Of a stretch of DNA of 64,000 nt, positions 45,682 to 56,179 are shown one piece after another; the stretch's first letter is position 1, and every line of letters starts with the position of its first letter. The stretch is from Lineus longissimus. Taxonomy: Eukaryota > Nemertea > Pilidiophora > Heteronemertea > Lineidae. The DNA lies in the NCBI RefSeq assembly GCF_910592395.1, contig NC_088325.1, positions 7,595,501 through 7,659,500 on the forward strand. Direction: 5' to 3'. Both the position numbers and the translations under genes were made by a program. Under the pieces are notes generated by a model. The model saw nothing but the letters and a program-made list of their open reading frames with translations. It searched no databases and was not told the origin of the DNA.

Positions 45682-45947
45682 AAAAGAAGTGAACGATAAG
45701 AAAAACTTATATTTATTTGGTCACGTGACCGGAGCCTGGAGCAAAAAATTTTTTGGGCGAACGGCGAAGAAAAAGCGTTCTAAAGTGGCGAAATCAGGGA
45801 AAGATGGGTAAAGGAATGGTCTCACCCGCTTCCTGAGATCGACAGCTCCAAACGGACGTCCGGGGAAGGATCCTTCTCGATACTGTCACGGAGAATTCGA
45901 CGCAAACAGCAGCAGAAACTCGGAGCTTGTGGTACAAGGCGCCGAGG

Positions 45948-46131
45948 AAAAAGTACCGGCAATATGGCGGCTTGCACGGTTGATGGGCTGTACAGGGGCG
46001 CCGCCTGGACGTAGCCTTGTGAACTGGCTGGTTATTTTAATGTAATTAGTTAAATAATTCCTCGGGTGGATCCGATATGAGTACATATGCAAAAGTCTGA
46101 CCTGGGTAGAGTATGAACGACATAAAATCCC
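45948..46131 (+). repeat. DIRS right inverted terminal repeat
   Basis: The complement of the left repeat over about 170 bp. It ends GTATGAACGACATAAAAT followed by CCC. Just inside (45700-45740) is TGGTCACGTGACC, a perfect E-box-like palindrome upstream of gag that might lie in the element's promoter. Confidence 0.9.
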
Positions 46132-46149
46132 CCAACGGTGAGCCAAAAA

Positions 46150-46701
46150 GTGTATCTTAAAAATTTACTTATAATAATGCCGCATACAACATTCTCTACA
46201 ATCAATACTGATCACCTGAACCAAGTTTCAAATAATTATGTGACCCGCCATGAAAAAAATGAGTTGCATGTCGCTCCGAGTTCGACAGGTTGAGAAATCC
46301 GAGTGTATCAATTTCCATGTCCTGGTGTCATTATAGGCTCATCTTCTGTGCGATACGTGACTCATTTTGCCATGGTTGGTCATATATAATAATGCTCGGC
46401 AAGCGTGGAAAATTCAGACCTGTAAAAAGTTCGATCCAAACTATTTTTGTGCATCTGTCTGATTTGTATACTTCTTATATATAGCCAAAGCTCTTACACA
46501 TCATGTTGCATAATCCAAAACTATTTATGTTGTGATGTTGTGATACTCGAGAGTCACCTCTTTCATATCCATACTTGGGTTGGCGGAATAATTCCATGGT
46601 TACCGGAATATAAATCAAAAACATTGCCAGGGGCTACAATTAGACCGGGGCTACAAATACCCCATTTTATCACATGAAGTGAGAGTTGTGGATGATCTTA
46701 C
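46150..46701. other. Intron segment with nothing recognised
   Basis: Between the family-A tail and exon 2 I see only AT-rich single-copy-looking sequence. Confidence 0.5.
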
Positions 46702-46795
46702 CAGGTCCTGACACAGCATAGACATATCCGAACTCCGTCTCCTTCTCTGCATCCTTGATGCGATGAGTGCTTTGCATACGATCCCTTGCTCCTGC
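46702..46795 (-). CDS. ATP6V1A: ATP6V1A exon 2, with the start codon
   Basis: The ATG at 46775-46777 begins MQSTHRIKDAEKETEFGYVY followed by AVSGP, which aligns with the N-terminus of animal A subunits (acidic stretch, then FGYVHGVSGP). The 18 bases before the ATG are 5' UTR or, if the upstream exon at 49605-49640 is joined, an in-frame extension. The minus-strand acceptor is TTTTTACAG before GCAGGA; the donor is GGACCTG then GTAAGATC, leaving one base of the Val codon. I chose this ATG because it gives the usual family length. Confidence 0.95.
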
Positions 46796-46842
46796 CTGTA
46801 AAAATGCAAAAAGGTTTCTTATCAATTTACACAAGAACGTGT

Positions 46843-47000
46843 AATACAAGAGGCCCAAGGGCCTGGCGCTCAGCTGAGTTGTTGCTGCGTAGTTCGAATA
46901 TATTACATTACTCGTCAAACTCTACTAAACTAAGGACTCAAAGCCTAAGGATATTAGCTTCTGGATGTGTAACAGTGAATTGCGGTAGACTGGCGCAATC
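46843..47000 (+). repeat. Repeat family B, 5' end
   Basis: ACAAGAGGCCCAAGGGCCTG is followed by GCGCTCAGCTGAG, 50 bp upstream of exon 2 in the intron. The 3' end is not identified. Between here and 47430 I see only a short (GAT)n run at 47110-47127. Confidence 0.65.
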
Positions 47001-47429
47001 TACTTCAAGCAAGCTCCACCCTTGCAATGTGTGGGCAAACAGATAACCTAACCTATATTGGACCATTAATTCTACACACAGCAACATGATTCATCCTCAG
47101 CTGTTACCATGATGATGATGATGATGATCCTTTTCGCAAATTGGTCGTCTTCTGTCTTTCTTCCATACTTCAGTGCCACCGGATGTAGTCTGCCCTTGTG
47201 GAGGGATCCTTTCAGCACCGGGACACAAGAATCCATGCGAATTGAATCACATGGAGAGACTAGCCCAATCACCCGCTTTTGGCTGGGTAGAAATGGGTAA
47301 ATCTCGCAGACTGGACCTTAAACTCTACTGCCGACGTGTGAGGCCGGTCTGACAGATGAGTAAGTGGGGTCCACCTAATGCAGAAGGCACCAGTTTCCCT
47401 AACTAAAAGGGTAACATTATTGCCTAAAG

Positions 47430-48680
47430 GCCTGTGTACACTAGTAAAATATTAGCAACATTTTTACATTTCCAGTTGCAACAAATGTTGCAAAAATGTT
47501 GCGTAGTGTGTACAGAGCAAAACGCGTCTTACAACATGTAAAATTGTTGCAAATTAAATGCAATGCAATTCTTTGTTGCATGTTGTAAAAATGTTGCAAA
47601 CTCTTCAGCCAATCAGAAATAGGATTTGCGTCATGTGATCTACCGGAGTTCATGTGACTTGAACAAGAAGCAGGTATAGCAACTCTCAAGTGAGTGTCTT
47701 GCTTCGTAGGGTGATGAAACCTTTTCTAGAAGTTTTTGTACGACGGCTTGTCAGTCAGCCGCAACTCCTTTAGGCTGCGTATCCATAGGCTGTTCCGTGC
47801 CCTGCACAACATTCCCTTTTTACCGCCTGGCGCGCCACACGGACAATGAACCTTCGTTGGTGTTATTGATCGTTCCCATGCACTGTGGATTGGGAATATA
47901 GGCCCATATTGGGATTGAACATGTCCATTCTTTTGCGAGTGAACAACACGGAAGCAATGTCTGAGGCGAAATTAATTCAAGAGGTTCATCAACGGGAACT
48001 ACTCTGGGACCCCGAAACTGATGATTATCATAACAAGCACGAACCTGTAATTTGTTGCTTAAAAGTCAGGTTTTATATACATGTACATGTCAATTTGATG
48101 TTGCAAGTGAAAATACAAGTTACTTGTATTTTCATTTTCAATATTCATAAGAAATTGTCTTCTGAAATAATGACAGCGTGCGGATAAACGCGATTGACCG
48201 CTGCGAAATGAGGACTACAAAGGCCTACATGACCAAAAAGGAATATCCAATGGAGACGCAGGGCATAGTGCCAGGTCACAAGGCTGTTAAGCCATAACGC
48301 CACACTACACAAGGGCATACCCTATGGATACGCGGCCTTAACAGGCAGTGGTATGCCCCATCATCCACCCTCATTTTGATCCAGGGCCTGGTCCATATTC
48401 TCTTTGGTTATTTCGCCGCCTCTTCCGTCTCTCAACAATGACAGCTAAAATTGCTGCAGAAGCACTCAAAACACATCTTCTCTCCTTGGAATCATCCATT
48501 TTCCCTCCAAAATACCTATTTCCCTTTGTTCCCACTAAAAAGTTTGCAACAATTTACCAACATGTTGTAAAAATGTTGCTAATTTGTTGCTAGTGAACAC
48601 AGGGCCTTGAAGGGCTTGTTGCAAAATTGTTGTAAAAATGTTGGTAAAATGTTGCTAATATTTTACTAGTGTACACCCTG
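47430..48680. mobile_element. Non-autonomous DNA transposon with TGTTGCAA-rich ends
   Basis: The ends share TGTACACTAGTAAAATATTA and GCAACATTTTTAC as inverted repeats (47435-47475 and 48640-48678), flanked inward by many copies of the TGTTGC motif on both sides. Inside is a second inverted pair (CTGCGTATCCATAGG near 47772 and CCTATGGATACGC near 48319), suggesting one MITE nested in another. The 100-codon frame at 47885-48187 has no recognisable domain. Confidence 0.6.
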
Positions 48681-48811
48681 CTTAAGTCAAGTGAAACTCT
48701 TAACAAACCTTAGCAGAATGCCACCATTGAAATGTTGATAATAATGATAGCAAGTAAAAACTTTAAACAGATAGACTTGATTTTTTTAACCAACTGCCAC
48801 ATGCGGTTTTC

Positions 48812-48817
48812 TTTATT
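48812..48817 (-). terminator. Poly(A) signal AATAAA
   Basis: AATAAA on the minus strand, 45 bp after the stop codon of the candidate exon at 48862-49008, followed by GAAAACC. It is the expected position for a 3' end. It would also end any transcript starting at 49.6 kb before ATP6V1A exon 2 unless spliced around. Confidence 0.4.
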
Positions 48818-48861
48818 TAGTAAATTTTGAGGTAAGTATTACAGAATGAAATACTTGAATA

Positions 48862-49008
48862 CTAGAATTGCCTGGCTCTTCTGATGATTGCACTGGTGAA
48901 CACCGAAGTCGATGGGATGTGCAAAGTCATAGCTCGATCCTCTCTCTTGGTCATCTTTGAGATGTGGTCACCAAATATGTTCAAATGCAGCTGCAGATCA
49001 TTCCTGTC
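48862..49008 (-). CDS. Candidate terminal exon of a 60-residue protein
   Basis: On the minus strand an acceptor (CATGTTTTGCAG before GACAGG) opens a 48-codon frame, ending in TAG at 48862-48864, with AATAAA 45 bp later. Joined to 49605-49640 it keeps the frame. The peptide includes LQLHLNIFGDHISKMTKRED and ends IIRRARQF: basic, no membrane segment, no signal peptide. I do not recognise it. The open length could arise by chance (about one in ten), so the support is the combination of splice sites, frame and poly(A) signal. Confidence 0.45.
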   Translation of the reverse strand, partial: DRNDLQLHLNIFGDHISKMTKREDRAMTLHIPSTSVFTSAIIRRARQF

Positions 49009-49604
49009 CTGCAAAACATGATGAGATAACATTTTAATTTTGATAGAATAGGTAAGCTAGCCAAGTTTTATATCAAAATACAAGGCCAACAACAACTGAT
49101 AAGGCGCTAGGGCCGAATGATCAAGGAAGTTCATTGATATGATTGGGAATACATTGTGATAAGAGTGATGAATCGGCCCCGTTTGAAGCATTGTGCTATG
49201 TACAGTGTGCAAGTGTCAGTGTGTATCAGCTATCGCATTTATTGTTTGTTGACATTTCAAATCGCTGGAGTCGATCCTCAAATTACACTGTTTATGTACA
49301 TTGGCAACCTTACCCGATGATACCAGAACGATGTTTATTATTGTCTTGTTTATTCACATTAGTTCTGCTATGTGACAAGAGTTATTTGTTGAGAAATCCA
49401 TGATTTAAAGCTGGACTTTGACATCGTTTCTCAGACCAACCAAGCTGCATTTCGCAGATCGTTTTTCAACGATCGTCGACGAACTATTTCAAATTAATCA
49501 CATCCAATTAAACAATCCAAGCCTTCCCTAATGTCATCAACATGCAATAACACAAGCAGCCAAATATTATCGCCTATGAAATTGTGAATTTAATGACAAC
49601 TTAC
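49009..49604. other. Intron of the candidate gene, nothing recognised
   Basis: The short plus-strand frame at 49143-49403 shows no domain. No repeat of the window's families is present. Confidence 0.45.
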
Positions 49605-49640
49605 CTCTGAATTGACAGAACGCGATCTATTCCATAGCAT
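49605..49640 (-). CDS. Candidate first exon (ATG to donor)
   Basis: ATG at 49638-49640 starts 12 codons (MLWNRSRSVNSE), ending GAG then GTAAGT, a strong donor in phase 0. It can join to 49008 (short protein) or to 46795 (adds 18 residues before the usual ATP6V1A start) without changing frame. An overlapping ATG (49633-49635) opens only two codons. It could simply be the 5' UTR exon of ATP6V1A. Confidence 0.45.
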
Positions 49641-49760
49641 GGTCTCCTTACGTCTGAACTGCGCAGACTCGAGACGTGACGTTTGCTGCACGTGTGATTG
49701 GACGTGGGATAACTCGCGCGAAATTTAAAATGCTCTTCTTGGAGGGTGCTCACTAAATTG
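49641..49760 (-). promoter_or_regulatory. Candidate promoter of ATP6V1A / short gene
   Basis: The 120 bp upstream of the ATG is locally rich in CpG. On the minus strand it carries an inverted or direct CCAAT box (49697-49701), CACGTG (49689-49694), ACGTCACGTC just downstream, and a TTTAAA (about 49732-49737). CACGTG-type sites are known in many V-ATPase genes as TFEB targets, but the full TFEB site is not present. Confidence 0.35.
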
Positions 49761-50040
49761 CGCCAGTAACACCACCTGGTGAGAAATTCATGAACTACGT
49801 CTATTGATAATGAAAGAGAAAGCTTTGCTCTATAAAATTAGATTTGATTCATGATCCCCAACTGAGAAATCAGCTGCTGGAAAAGTTTTTGGAAAATTTC
49901 GCTTGGTGCCACCTAGTGGCCAAACCGCTCATCCTGCCGGACCCACATTTGGTCTATTCAGGAGTCCTGAAGGGTCTCAACGCCTCAGAGGGAAAATCTA
50001 TCGCCTATCCGCCATAGTTTTGAAACGTGCCTGTTTAACG

Positions 50041-50079
<39 letters not shown>

Positions 50080-50138
50080 GGACACTCATTCTACCATTTA
50101 CTCATATGAATAGCTCAGCTTTTCAGCTGAGCTAAAAA
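49740..50138 (+). repeat. Repeat family B, 3' part
   Basis: This contains 'CACCTAGTGGCCAAACCGC', 'GGACCCACATTTGGTC', a run of GACA units (50041-50078) and the perfect 9-bp hairpin AGCTCAGCT-tttc-AGCTGAGCT at 50112-50133, followed by AAAAATG. A family-A element begins at once. Confidence 0.75.
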
Positions 50139-51766
50139 TGAAACGGCCAGGGGCCATTGTGCTCACAGATATTAGGTGGTTAGCAATTCATCCTCGTTAA
50201 AGAACATGCTACATGTATAGGTCAAACCATAGGCCTCCTGGTGGCCAAGTCGAGAATCAGATCATATCAAAATTGTGTCCGTGTCCGAGGTAACATGATG
50301 TAGGGAGTCATGTGTAAAAATTTTAAGTTCATAGCATTATCGGTTAAGAAACGTGCCATAGTTACACTCAAATGACCAATTTACGCCATTTGACCTCTGT
50401 GACCTTGAAAAGTAGGTCAAATCAAAAACCCATATGATATGTCATTATGTAATATATCGTTGCTAGGAGAACCTTCCATAAAAATGTTATTGAAAAGGAG
50501 TCACTCATAAGACTATTAAGAGAGATATCACACTTAAGGTTTTCACATAAGGTTTGGCCTTCTGGTTGCCAAGTCAAGAATCAGATCGGACCGAATGTCA
50601 GTGTCAGAGGTTACATGACACAGGGAGTCATGTGTACCAAATTTCAAGTTCATAGCTTTAGCCGTTAAGAAACGTGCCATAGTGACACTCAAACAGCCAA
50701 TTCACACCATTTGAACTCTGTGACCTTGAATTTTAGGTCGAATCAAAAAGCCGTATGATATGTGATCTATTCTTGCTCTGAGTACCTACCATAAAAATAT
50801 CATTGAAAACAAGTTACTATTAAAGGGAACTGAAACCGCCAAGCCAGTTCGTATGACCTCGTTTTCATTTCCCGCGTATCGGGTGATCAGAACGAGGCAT
50901 GAATGAAACATGGCGCCTAGCTGTCAATCATTGAGTGACGTCACTACTACTATGAAATTTACTACGAAAACTCATGAATGAAAGATCGCATGACTCACGT
51001 GATTCTCACGATTCTCAATATTAACAAATTGAACTGCGCATGCTCGGACACTGGGGGCGGAGCTACAAATCTGAACTCGAATAGGAAGTTGGAAGTTTGA
51101 CTTTCTCGGGCGGTGAAAGTCGAAAAGTTGAATAAATCGCTCGGCGGTTCCAGTTCCCAGCGAGATATTGCACTTTTTACCTTTTTTAGTTTTTGTCCCT
51201 AGGGGCCAAGGGGAGAATAAAATCAGGTCGAAATTCGGTGTCCAAGTTAGTCATGTGCACCAAATTAAAAGTTCATAGCTTTAGCTGTTAAGAAATGTGC
51301 CATAGTTACATTTCAACGGCCAATTCATGCCATTTGAGCTCTGTGACCTTGAAAACTAGGCCAAATCAAAAACCTGTATGGTATGTGATGTATCCTTGCT
51401 AGGAGAACAAGACACTCATCAGAGAGATATCACACTTTTTAGGTTTCCACTTCTGGCCCCCTGGTTGTCAAGTCAAGAATCAGACCGGACTGAAATTTTG
51501 TCTCTGAGGTCATTTGACCTAGGGGTACATATGTACATGATTTGAGGTTAGTAACACCAGCTGTGAAGAAACTTGCCGCTATTAGCTAACGGCAATGCTG
51601 ATAGCGAACTTTGACCTCTGTGACCATGAAGAGTACGTCAAATCAAAAACCCGGGTTATATTTCAAGCACCCTTATGAGATGCATATATATGGTAAAAAT
51701 TTCATGATTCTCGCTAGCAGTGGTCATAAGATATAGCCAAAAATTGGTTGCCTTAGGTGCCATATA
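50139..51766 (+). repeat. Repeat family A, multi-unit copy
   Basis: About four units of about 300 bp. Receptor-like blocks start at 50391 (perfect) and, diverged, near 50708, 51329 and 51610. The start is AATGAAACGGCCAGGGGCCA. The 3' end is lost, cut by the pogo-like element at 51767. One MITE (50825-51158) is inserted. Confidence 0.8.
50825..51158. mobile_element. MITE with GGGAACTG ends
   Basis: Terminal inverted repeats GGGAACTGAAACCGCCAAGC and, on the other side, the complement of GGGAACTGGAACCGCCGAGC (18 of 20 match). The 334-bp element has a GC-richer interior with TGACGTCA near the left third. The flanking family-A sequence is continuous if it is removed, but the exact target duplication is unclear. 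Confidence 0.8.
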
Positions 51767-52546
51767 CAGTAGAACCTCCCTTAGCGGACACCTCTACATT
51801 ACAGACACGTCCGGCCAGTCCCGATTTTTTTCTAAGTCATTTCTAATAACAAAATCCTCTGTACGGCGGACACCTCTCTACTCCGAACTGCAGACAGGGC
51901 GATGGCCAATTTTGGTCCAATTCCCTCTCAATTACGGACAGTAGGTAAAAACAATGGTTTCCCGCATGCGCTTGGAGAGTCAAGTAGGCCTGACAGGTGA
52001 GATATTTGCGTAATTTATCAATGTAATTACCCCATGGCATTGTGTTTGTGTATCCTAATTAAGGCGCGGCATTTGTTTACTCATCTTTTCAACTAATCAC
52101 ATAGGCCTATTTTGTCAACGTACAATCATAAATCCACACGGTTTTGTCAGTGTTGCGGCGAATATGCGCGAGTAGAGAAATTAGAAAAAATTAATCATTA
52201 ATCAAAGGTGGCTGATGGACAGAAATTATGGTGTTTTTTCACACATTATGACATGTCGTGGAGATTTTGCAATAAAAGGGGCACCTTTTACAAGAGAGAT
52301 TATTCACTCTCTGAGTTCTAAATTAGCTCACGTCATTCAACGCAACATCACAAGCAAAGACCGATCAGCCAACAGGTTCAAAGTTTCTACGCTAGATGTC
52401 GACACAGAGAAAATCAAGACCGGCAAGGCGGGAACTTCAAATCTCCCTATTGGATGATTTGGCATAACCTCTCTATTGCGGACACCTCTCTATTGCGGAC
52501 ACCAGGGCCCAGTCCCATGGGTGTCCACAATTGAGAGGTTGTACTG
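51767..52546. mobile_element. Pogo/Tc1-like non-autonomous element, TA duplication
   Basis: It begins CAGTAGAACCTCCC and ends GAGAGGTTGTACTG, flanked by TA on both sides (51765-51766 and 52547-52548). The 780 bp has extra 'CTCTCTATTGCGGACACC' copies near each end. The 80-codon frame at 52215-52457 resembles no transposase I recognise. CAGT..AACCTC ends are typical of pogo-type elements. Confidence 0.78.
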
Positions 52547-52764
52547 TAGGTCTTTGTCTGCCAGATAGGTGGCCTATATGGCAGACAAGCAGTCAAATTG
52601 CGCTAATTTTCATTTTGAAAGGAGGTCTTGCCTAGGGAGATTTTCAGGGAAACTGCTTTGTGGGGAGGAAAAACTATTTCACTTGAACGCGATCAAGAAT
52701 TGAAAACACTAATTTTTCGAAAGTATACTCGGTATATTCATAAAATTCCCCCTGGAAATTCACA

Positions 52765-53400
52765 AATGAAATGGTCCAGGGACCATGTGCTCACCTCGGG
52801 TAATGTAATGCATGTCATTTGCAGTGGATATTGGGAGAACAGTTTCTGGCTAGTTTCACCAGTTTCGATTCCATTGAATAATATTATTCTTCTCGGCTCA
52901 AAGGCACCAAAGAAAATTTCCGGTACCATCTAAGTATAGCATTTTGCTTATAAAGTTGACTGAATTTCAGGGTTATTGGTGAGTGTACATAATCACATGG
53001 AGTTAGGTTGGAATCCAATCATTAGTTTCGGGGTAATAGGAATTAGTAATAATTTTCAAGATGGCCATCTGGTGGCCATATTGGTAGGTGGATTTGACTG
53101 AAAATCAAGGATGTTGTAAAGAGAGTACATAGATATACAATCACATGAAATTTGGTTGCAATCCGACTTTGTTTAATTTTCAAGATGGCCGCCTGGTGGC
53201 CTTATTTAAAGTCCGGCGGGACAAATTTTTTGGGTATAATAGAGGGTCCCTACATACATGTTCTCACCAGTTCAAAACCTTCTAGCTCAAATAGAAACGA
53301 AACGTGCCACCTATCGGAGGTTGAGTGAACTTTGACCTCTGTGACCTTGAAAAGTAGGTCAAATCAAAAACCCTGGTGATATGTCATTTAACCTTATTAG
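52765..53400 (+). repeat. Repeat family A variant
   Basis: The start is ATGGTCCAGGGACCATGTGC then TCACCT, a version of the usual ATGGCCAGGGGCCAT with both hairpin arms changed. It contains 'AAGATGGCCATCTGGTGGCC' and ends after TGACCTCTGTGACCTTGA at 53333. Confidence 0.7.
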
Positions 53401-53451
53401 ATACACCCACCATAAACATTTCGTCACTCTACGTACAACCATTAGCTTGAA

Positions 53452-54582
53452 TGAAATGGCCAGGGCCATTGTGCTCACCTCATGTGGAGGAAAGATGGAT
53501 AAAGAGCATGGTATTGTGTCATGTAGTGTTAGGTTTGATGTAGGTCCAAGCAATTACAATTTCCCCAAAATGGCCAATTTACAGTACATTCGACCTCTGT
53601 GACCTTGAAAAGTAGGTCAAATCAAAGAAGACCCGGGTGACACATTGAAAGGTTGTTAGAATTAGATGTACCTATGATATAAAATTGGTGCCAATCGGGC
53701 AAGTCATTACTAGGAATAATGGCATTTTGAAGAATTTAGGATTTGGCCCCCTCCCTGGAGGCCAAACGGCAAATCTGATCGCACCAAACTTCGGTACCTG
53801 AGATCACCTGACCAAGGGGTACATGTGTACTTAATTTGTGATCAATAGTCATTGCAGTTAAGAAACGTGCCATAGTTACGGCCTGACAGCGAATTTATGC
53901 CATTTGACCTCTGTGACCTTGACAAGAAGGTCAAATTAAAAACCTGTGTGACATATACTGTACGGTGGTTAGATGTACCCATGATATCAAATTGGTGGCA
54001 ATCGGGCAAGAAGTTAAGGAATAATCACATTTTTAAGGTTTTTGGATTTTGCCCCCTGGTGGTCAAGTGGTGAATCATATTGGACCAAACTTCGGTCCCT
54101 GAGATCACCTGACTAAGGGATAAATGTGTACCAAATTTGGTATCAATAGTCATTGCAGTTTAGAAACGTGCCATCGTTACATCCTAACGGCCAATTTACA
54201 CCATTTGACCTCTGTGACCTTGAAAAGGAGGTCAAATCAAAAACCCGGAGGATATATGATGCACCTTTGCTAGAAGTACCTACCATATTTTTTTCAAAAT
54301 TTCCCGACTACTATTAAGGGAGATATTGCATATTTTCACTTTTAACGTTTGGCCCCCTGGTGGCCAAACCATGAAACGAATCGGACCGAAACTTGGTCTC
54401 CAAGGTGTCATTACATAAGGGTACATGTGTACCAGGTTTCAACTCAATAGCTCTAACAGTTACGAAACGTGCCCTGCTAACGGACGACGGACGACGACGG
54501 ACGACGACGACGACGACGACGGACGACGGACGCCACGGTATGGGATAAGCTCACCTCTGCTAAGAGGTGAGCTAAAAAGGAA
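53452..54582 (+). repeat. Repeat family A, full-length copy
   Basis: The start hairpin ATGGCC-ag-GGCCAT is at 53456-53469, followed by GTGCTCACCT. Three units of about 300 bp follow, with receptor-like blocks near 53590, 53905 and 54206. A (GAC)n/(GACG)n microsatellite spans 54482-54535. The 10-bp perfect hairpin AGCTCACCTC-tgctaa-GAGGTGAGCT is at 54548-54573, then AAAAAGG. This copy shows the whole plan of the family most clearly. Confidence 0.88.
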
Positions 54583-54829
54583 AAAGATAAATTTCCAAGA
54601 TGGCCGCCTGAAGGCCAGAAAGTAGGTCATATCGCGAAAAGAAAAACAAGTCCGGCATATTGCGCAAAGCTACCACCACACCAAGTTTTAGCCATCTAGC
54701 CTTAGCAGTGACGAAACGTGCTCTGCTAAAGGACGCAGCAACTAAAAGTACCTTAGGTGGTTACCACCTACGAACTCTTGCTTAGGAGGTCATTCCTTGT
54801 TTCCAATCTTCACTTATGAGGTAAAATGA
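54583..54829. repeat. Related repeat fragment
   Basis: 'CAAGATGGCCGCCTGAAGGCC', an AGTAGGTCATATCG stretch and 'GAAACGTGCTCTGCTAA' show kinship to families A and C. A small hairpin (AGGTGGTTACCACCT) is at about 54757-54772. Confidence 0.5.
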
Positions 54830-56066
54830 AATGGGCAGGGCCATTGTGCTCACCTTATGTGGAGGAAAGATGGATGAAGAGCATGGTGTTGTGTCATGTA
54901 GTGTTAGGTTTGATATAGGTCCAAGCAATTACAATTTCCTCAAAAGGCCAATTATACCTCTGTGACCATGAAAAGTAGGTCAAATCAAAAAAGACCCGGG
55001 TGACACATTAAATGGTTGTTAGAATTAGATGAACCTATGATATAAAATTGGTGCCAATCGGGCAAGTAATAAAGGAATAATAGCATTTTGAAGAATTTTG
55101 GATTTGGCCCCCTCCCTGGAGGCCAAACGGCAAATCACATAGCACCAAACTTCGGTACCTGAGATCACCTGACCAAGGGGTACATGTGTACTTAATTTGT
55201 GATCAATAGTCATTGCGGTTAAGAAACGTGCCATAGTTACGGCCTGATGGCCAATTTACGCCATTTGACCTGTGACCTTGAAAAGTAGGTCAATTTCAAA
55301 ACCTGTGTGGCATATACTGTATGGTGGTTAAATGTACCCATGATATCAAATTGGTGGCAATCAGGCAAGGCATTAAGGAATAATCACATTTTTAAGGTTT
55401 TTGGATTTTGCCCCCTGGTGGTCAAGTGGTGAATCATATTGGACTGAACTTCAGTCCATGAGATCACCTGACTAAGGGGTACATGTGTAACAAATTTGGG
55501 ATCAATAGTCATTGCAGTTTAGAAACGTGCCATAGTTAATGCCATCCTAATGGCCAATTTACGCCATTTGACCTCTGTGACCTTGAAAAGTAGGTCAAAT
55601 CAAAAACCCGTATGATATATGATGTATCCTTGCTAGGAAAACCAACCATAAAATATCTATTGAAAACGGATCATTAAAAAGAGACATATCACACTTTTTA
55701 TGCTTTCAGTTTTGGCCCCCTGGTGGCCAATTCAGGAATTAGACCGGACTGAAATTTGGCCCATCAGGTGTCATTACATGGGGAAACATGTGTACCAAGT
55801 TTCAAGTCAATAGCTCCAGTAGTTACGAAACGTGCACTGCTAACGGACGACGACGGACGACGACGACAGACGTCACGCCAAAGCAAAAGCTCACCGCTCG
55901 GCACATCGCAATTGCTTTCCTTAAGTGGTTAACCACCTCAGGGAAAATGGCCACACAAGAGTCCAATGAAGATGAAAATGACCACCTTAGCTACTGTTTG
56001 CAAACACGGACGACAACGACGGACACTGCGGTATTACATAGACTCCCCTACGGTGAGCAGCAAAAA
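54830..56066 (+). repeat. Repeat family A, multi-unit copy
   Basis: This starts AAATGGGCAGGGCCATTGTG, with units of about 300 bp (receptor-like blocks near 54955, 55265 and 55569). Microsatellites GACGACGGACGACGACGACAG (near 55850) and ACGGACGACAACGACGGACA (near 56010) follow, and it ends CCCCTACGGTGAGCAGCAAAA. The middle at 55880-55990 is unlike the rest. Confidence 0.78.
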
Positions 56067-56089
56067 ATAATAAAATAAAAAAAATATTT

Positions 56090-56165
56090 TTGGCCGTCCC
56101 TGACCGGGGTTTGAACTCACGACCTTTGGATTGCCACAACACGAAAAACACAAAACATGCAATTT
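56090..56165 (-). other. tRNA-like 3' half (SINE remnant?)
   Basis: The minus strand reads GTCGTGAGTTCAAACCCCGG and then a possible 3' acceptor-like GGGACGGCCA. The TTCAAACCCC core fits an RNA polymerase III B box. No matching 5' half or complete cloverleaf could be found, so it is not a tRNA gene; a SINE fragment is most likely. Confidence 0.3.
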
Positions 56166-56179
56166 CGGCCATATCTGTG

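Larger units (their letters stand above)
39351..46131 (-). mobile_element. DIRS-type tyrosine-recombinase retrotransposon, structurally complete
   Basis: The coding strand is minus: gag, RT/RNase H, then tyrosine recombinase. The element has terminal inverted repeats (39351-39553 and 45948-46131) and an internal complementary region (39604-39697), the three-part end structure peculiar to DIRS. There is no target-site duplication; both ends abut CCC. It is inserted in the 3' end of a family-A repeat. It is much richer in G+C and CpG than its surroundings. Gag has an in-frame stop and the recombinase a frameshift, so this copy is probably not autonomous. Confidence 0.93.

Noticed and set aside
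39700-45800. GC-rich block as bacterial contamination
   Set aside because: It encodes DIRS gag, RT/RNase H and recombinase between matching inverted repeats and is embedded in a repeat found elsewhere in the window.
47885-48187. 100-codon frame inside the TIR element as a transposase
   Set aside because: No transposase motif and too short; the element looks non-autonomous.
56090-56165. tRNA gene
   Set aside because: Only a B-box-like half is present; no D arm, anticodon arm or matching acceptor stem could be drawn.
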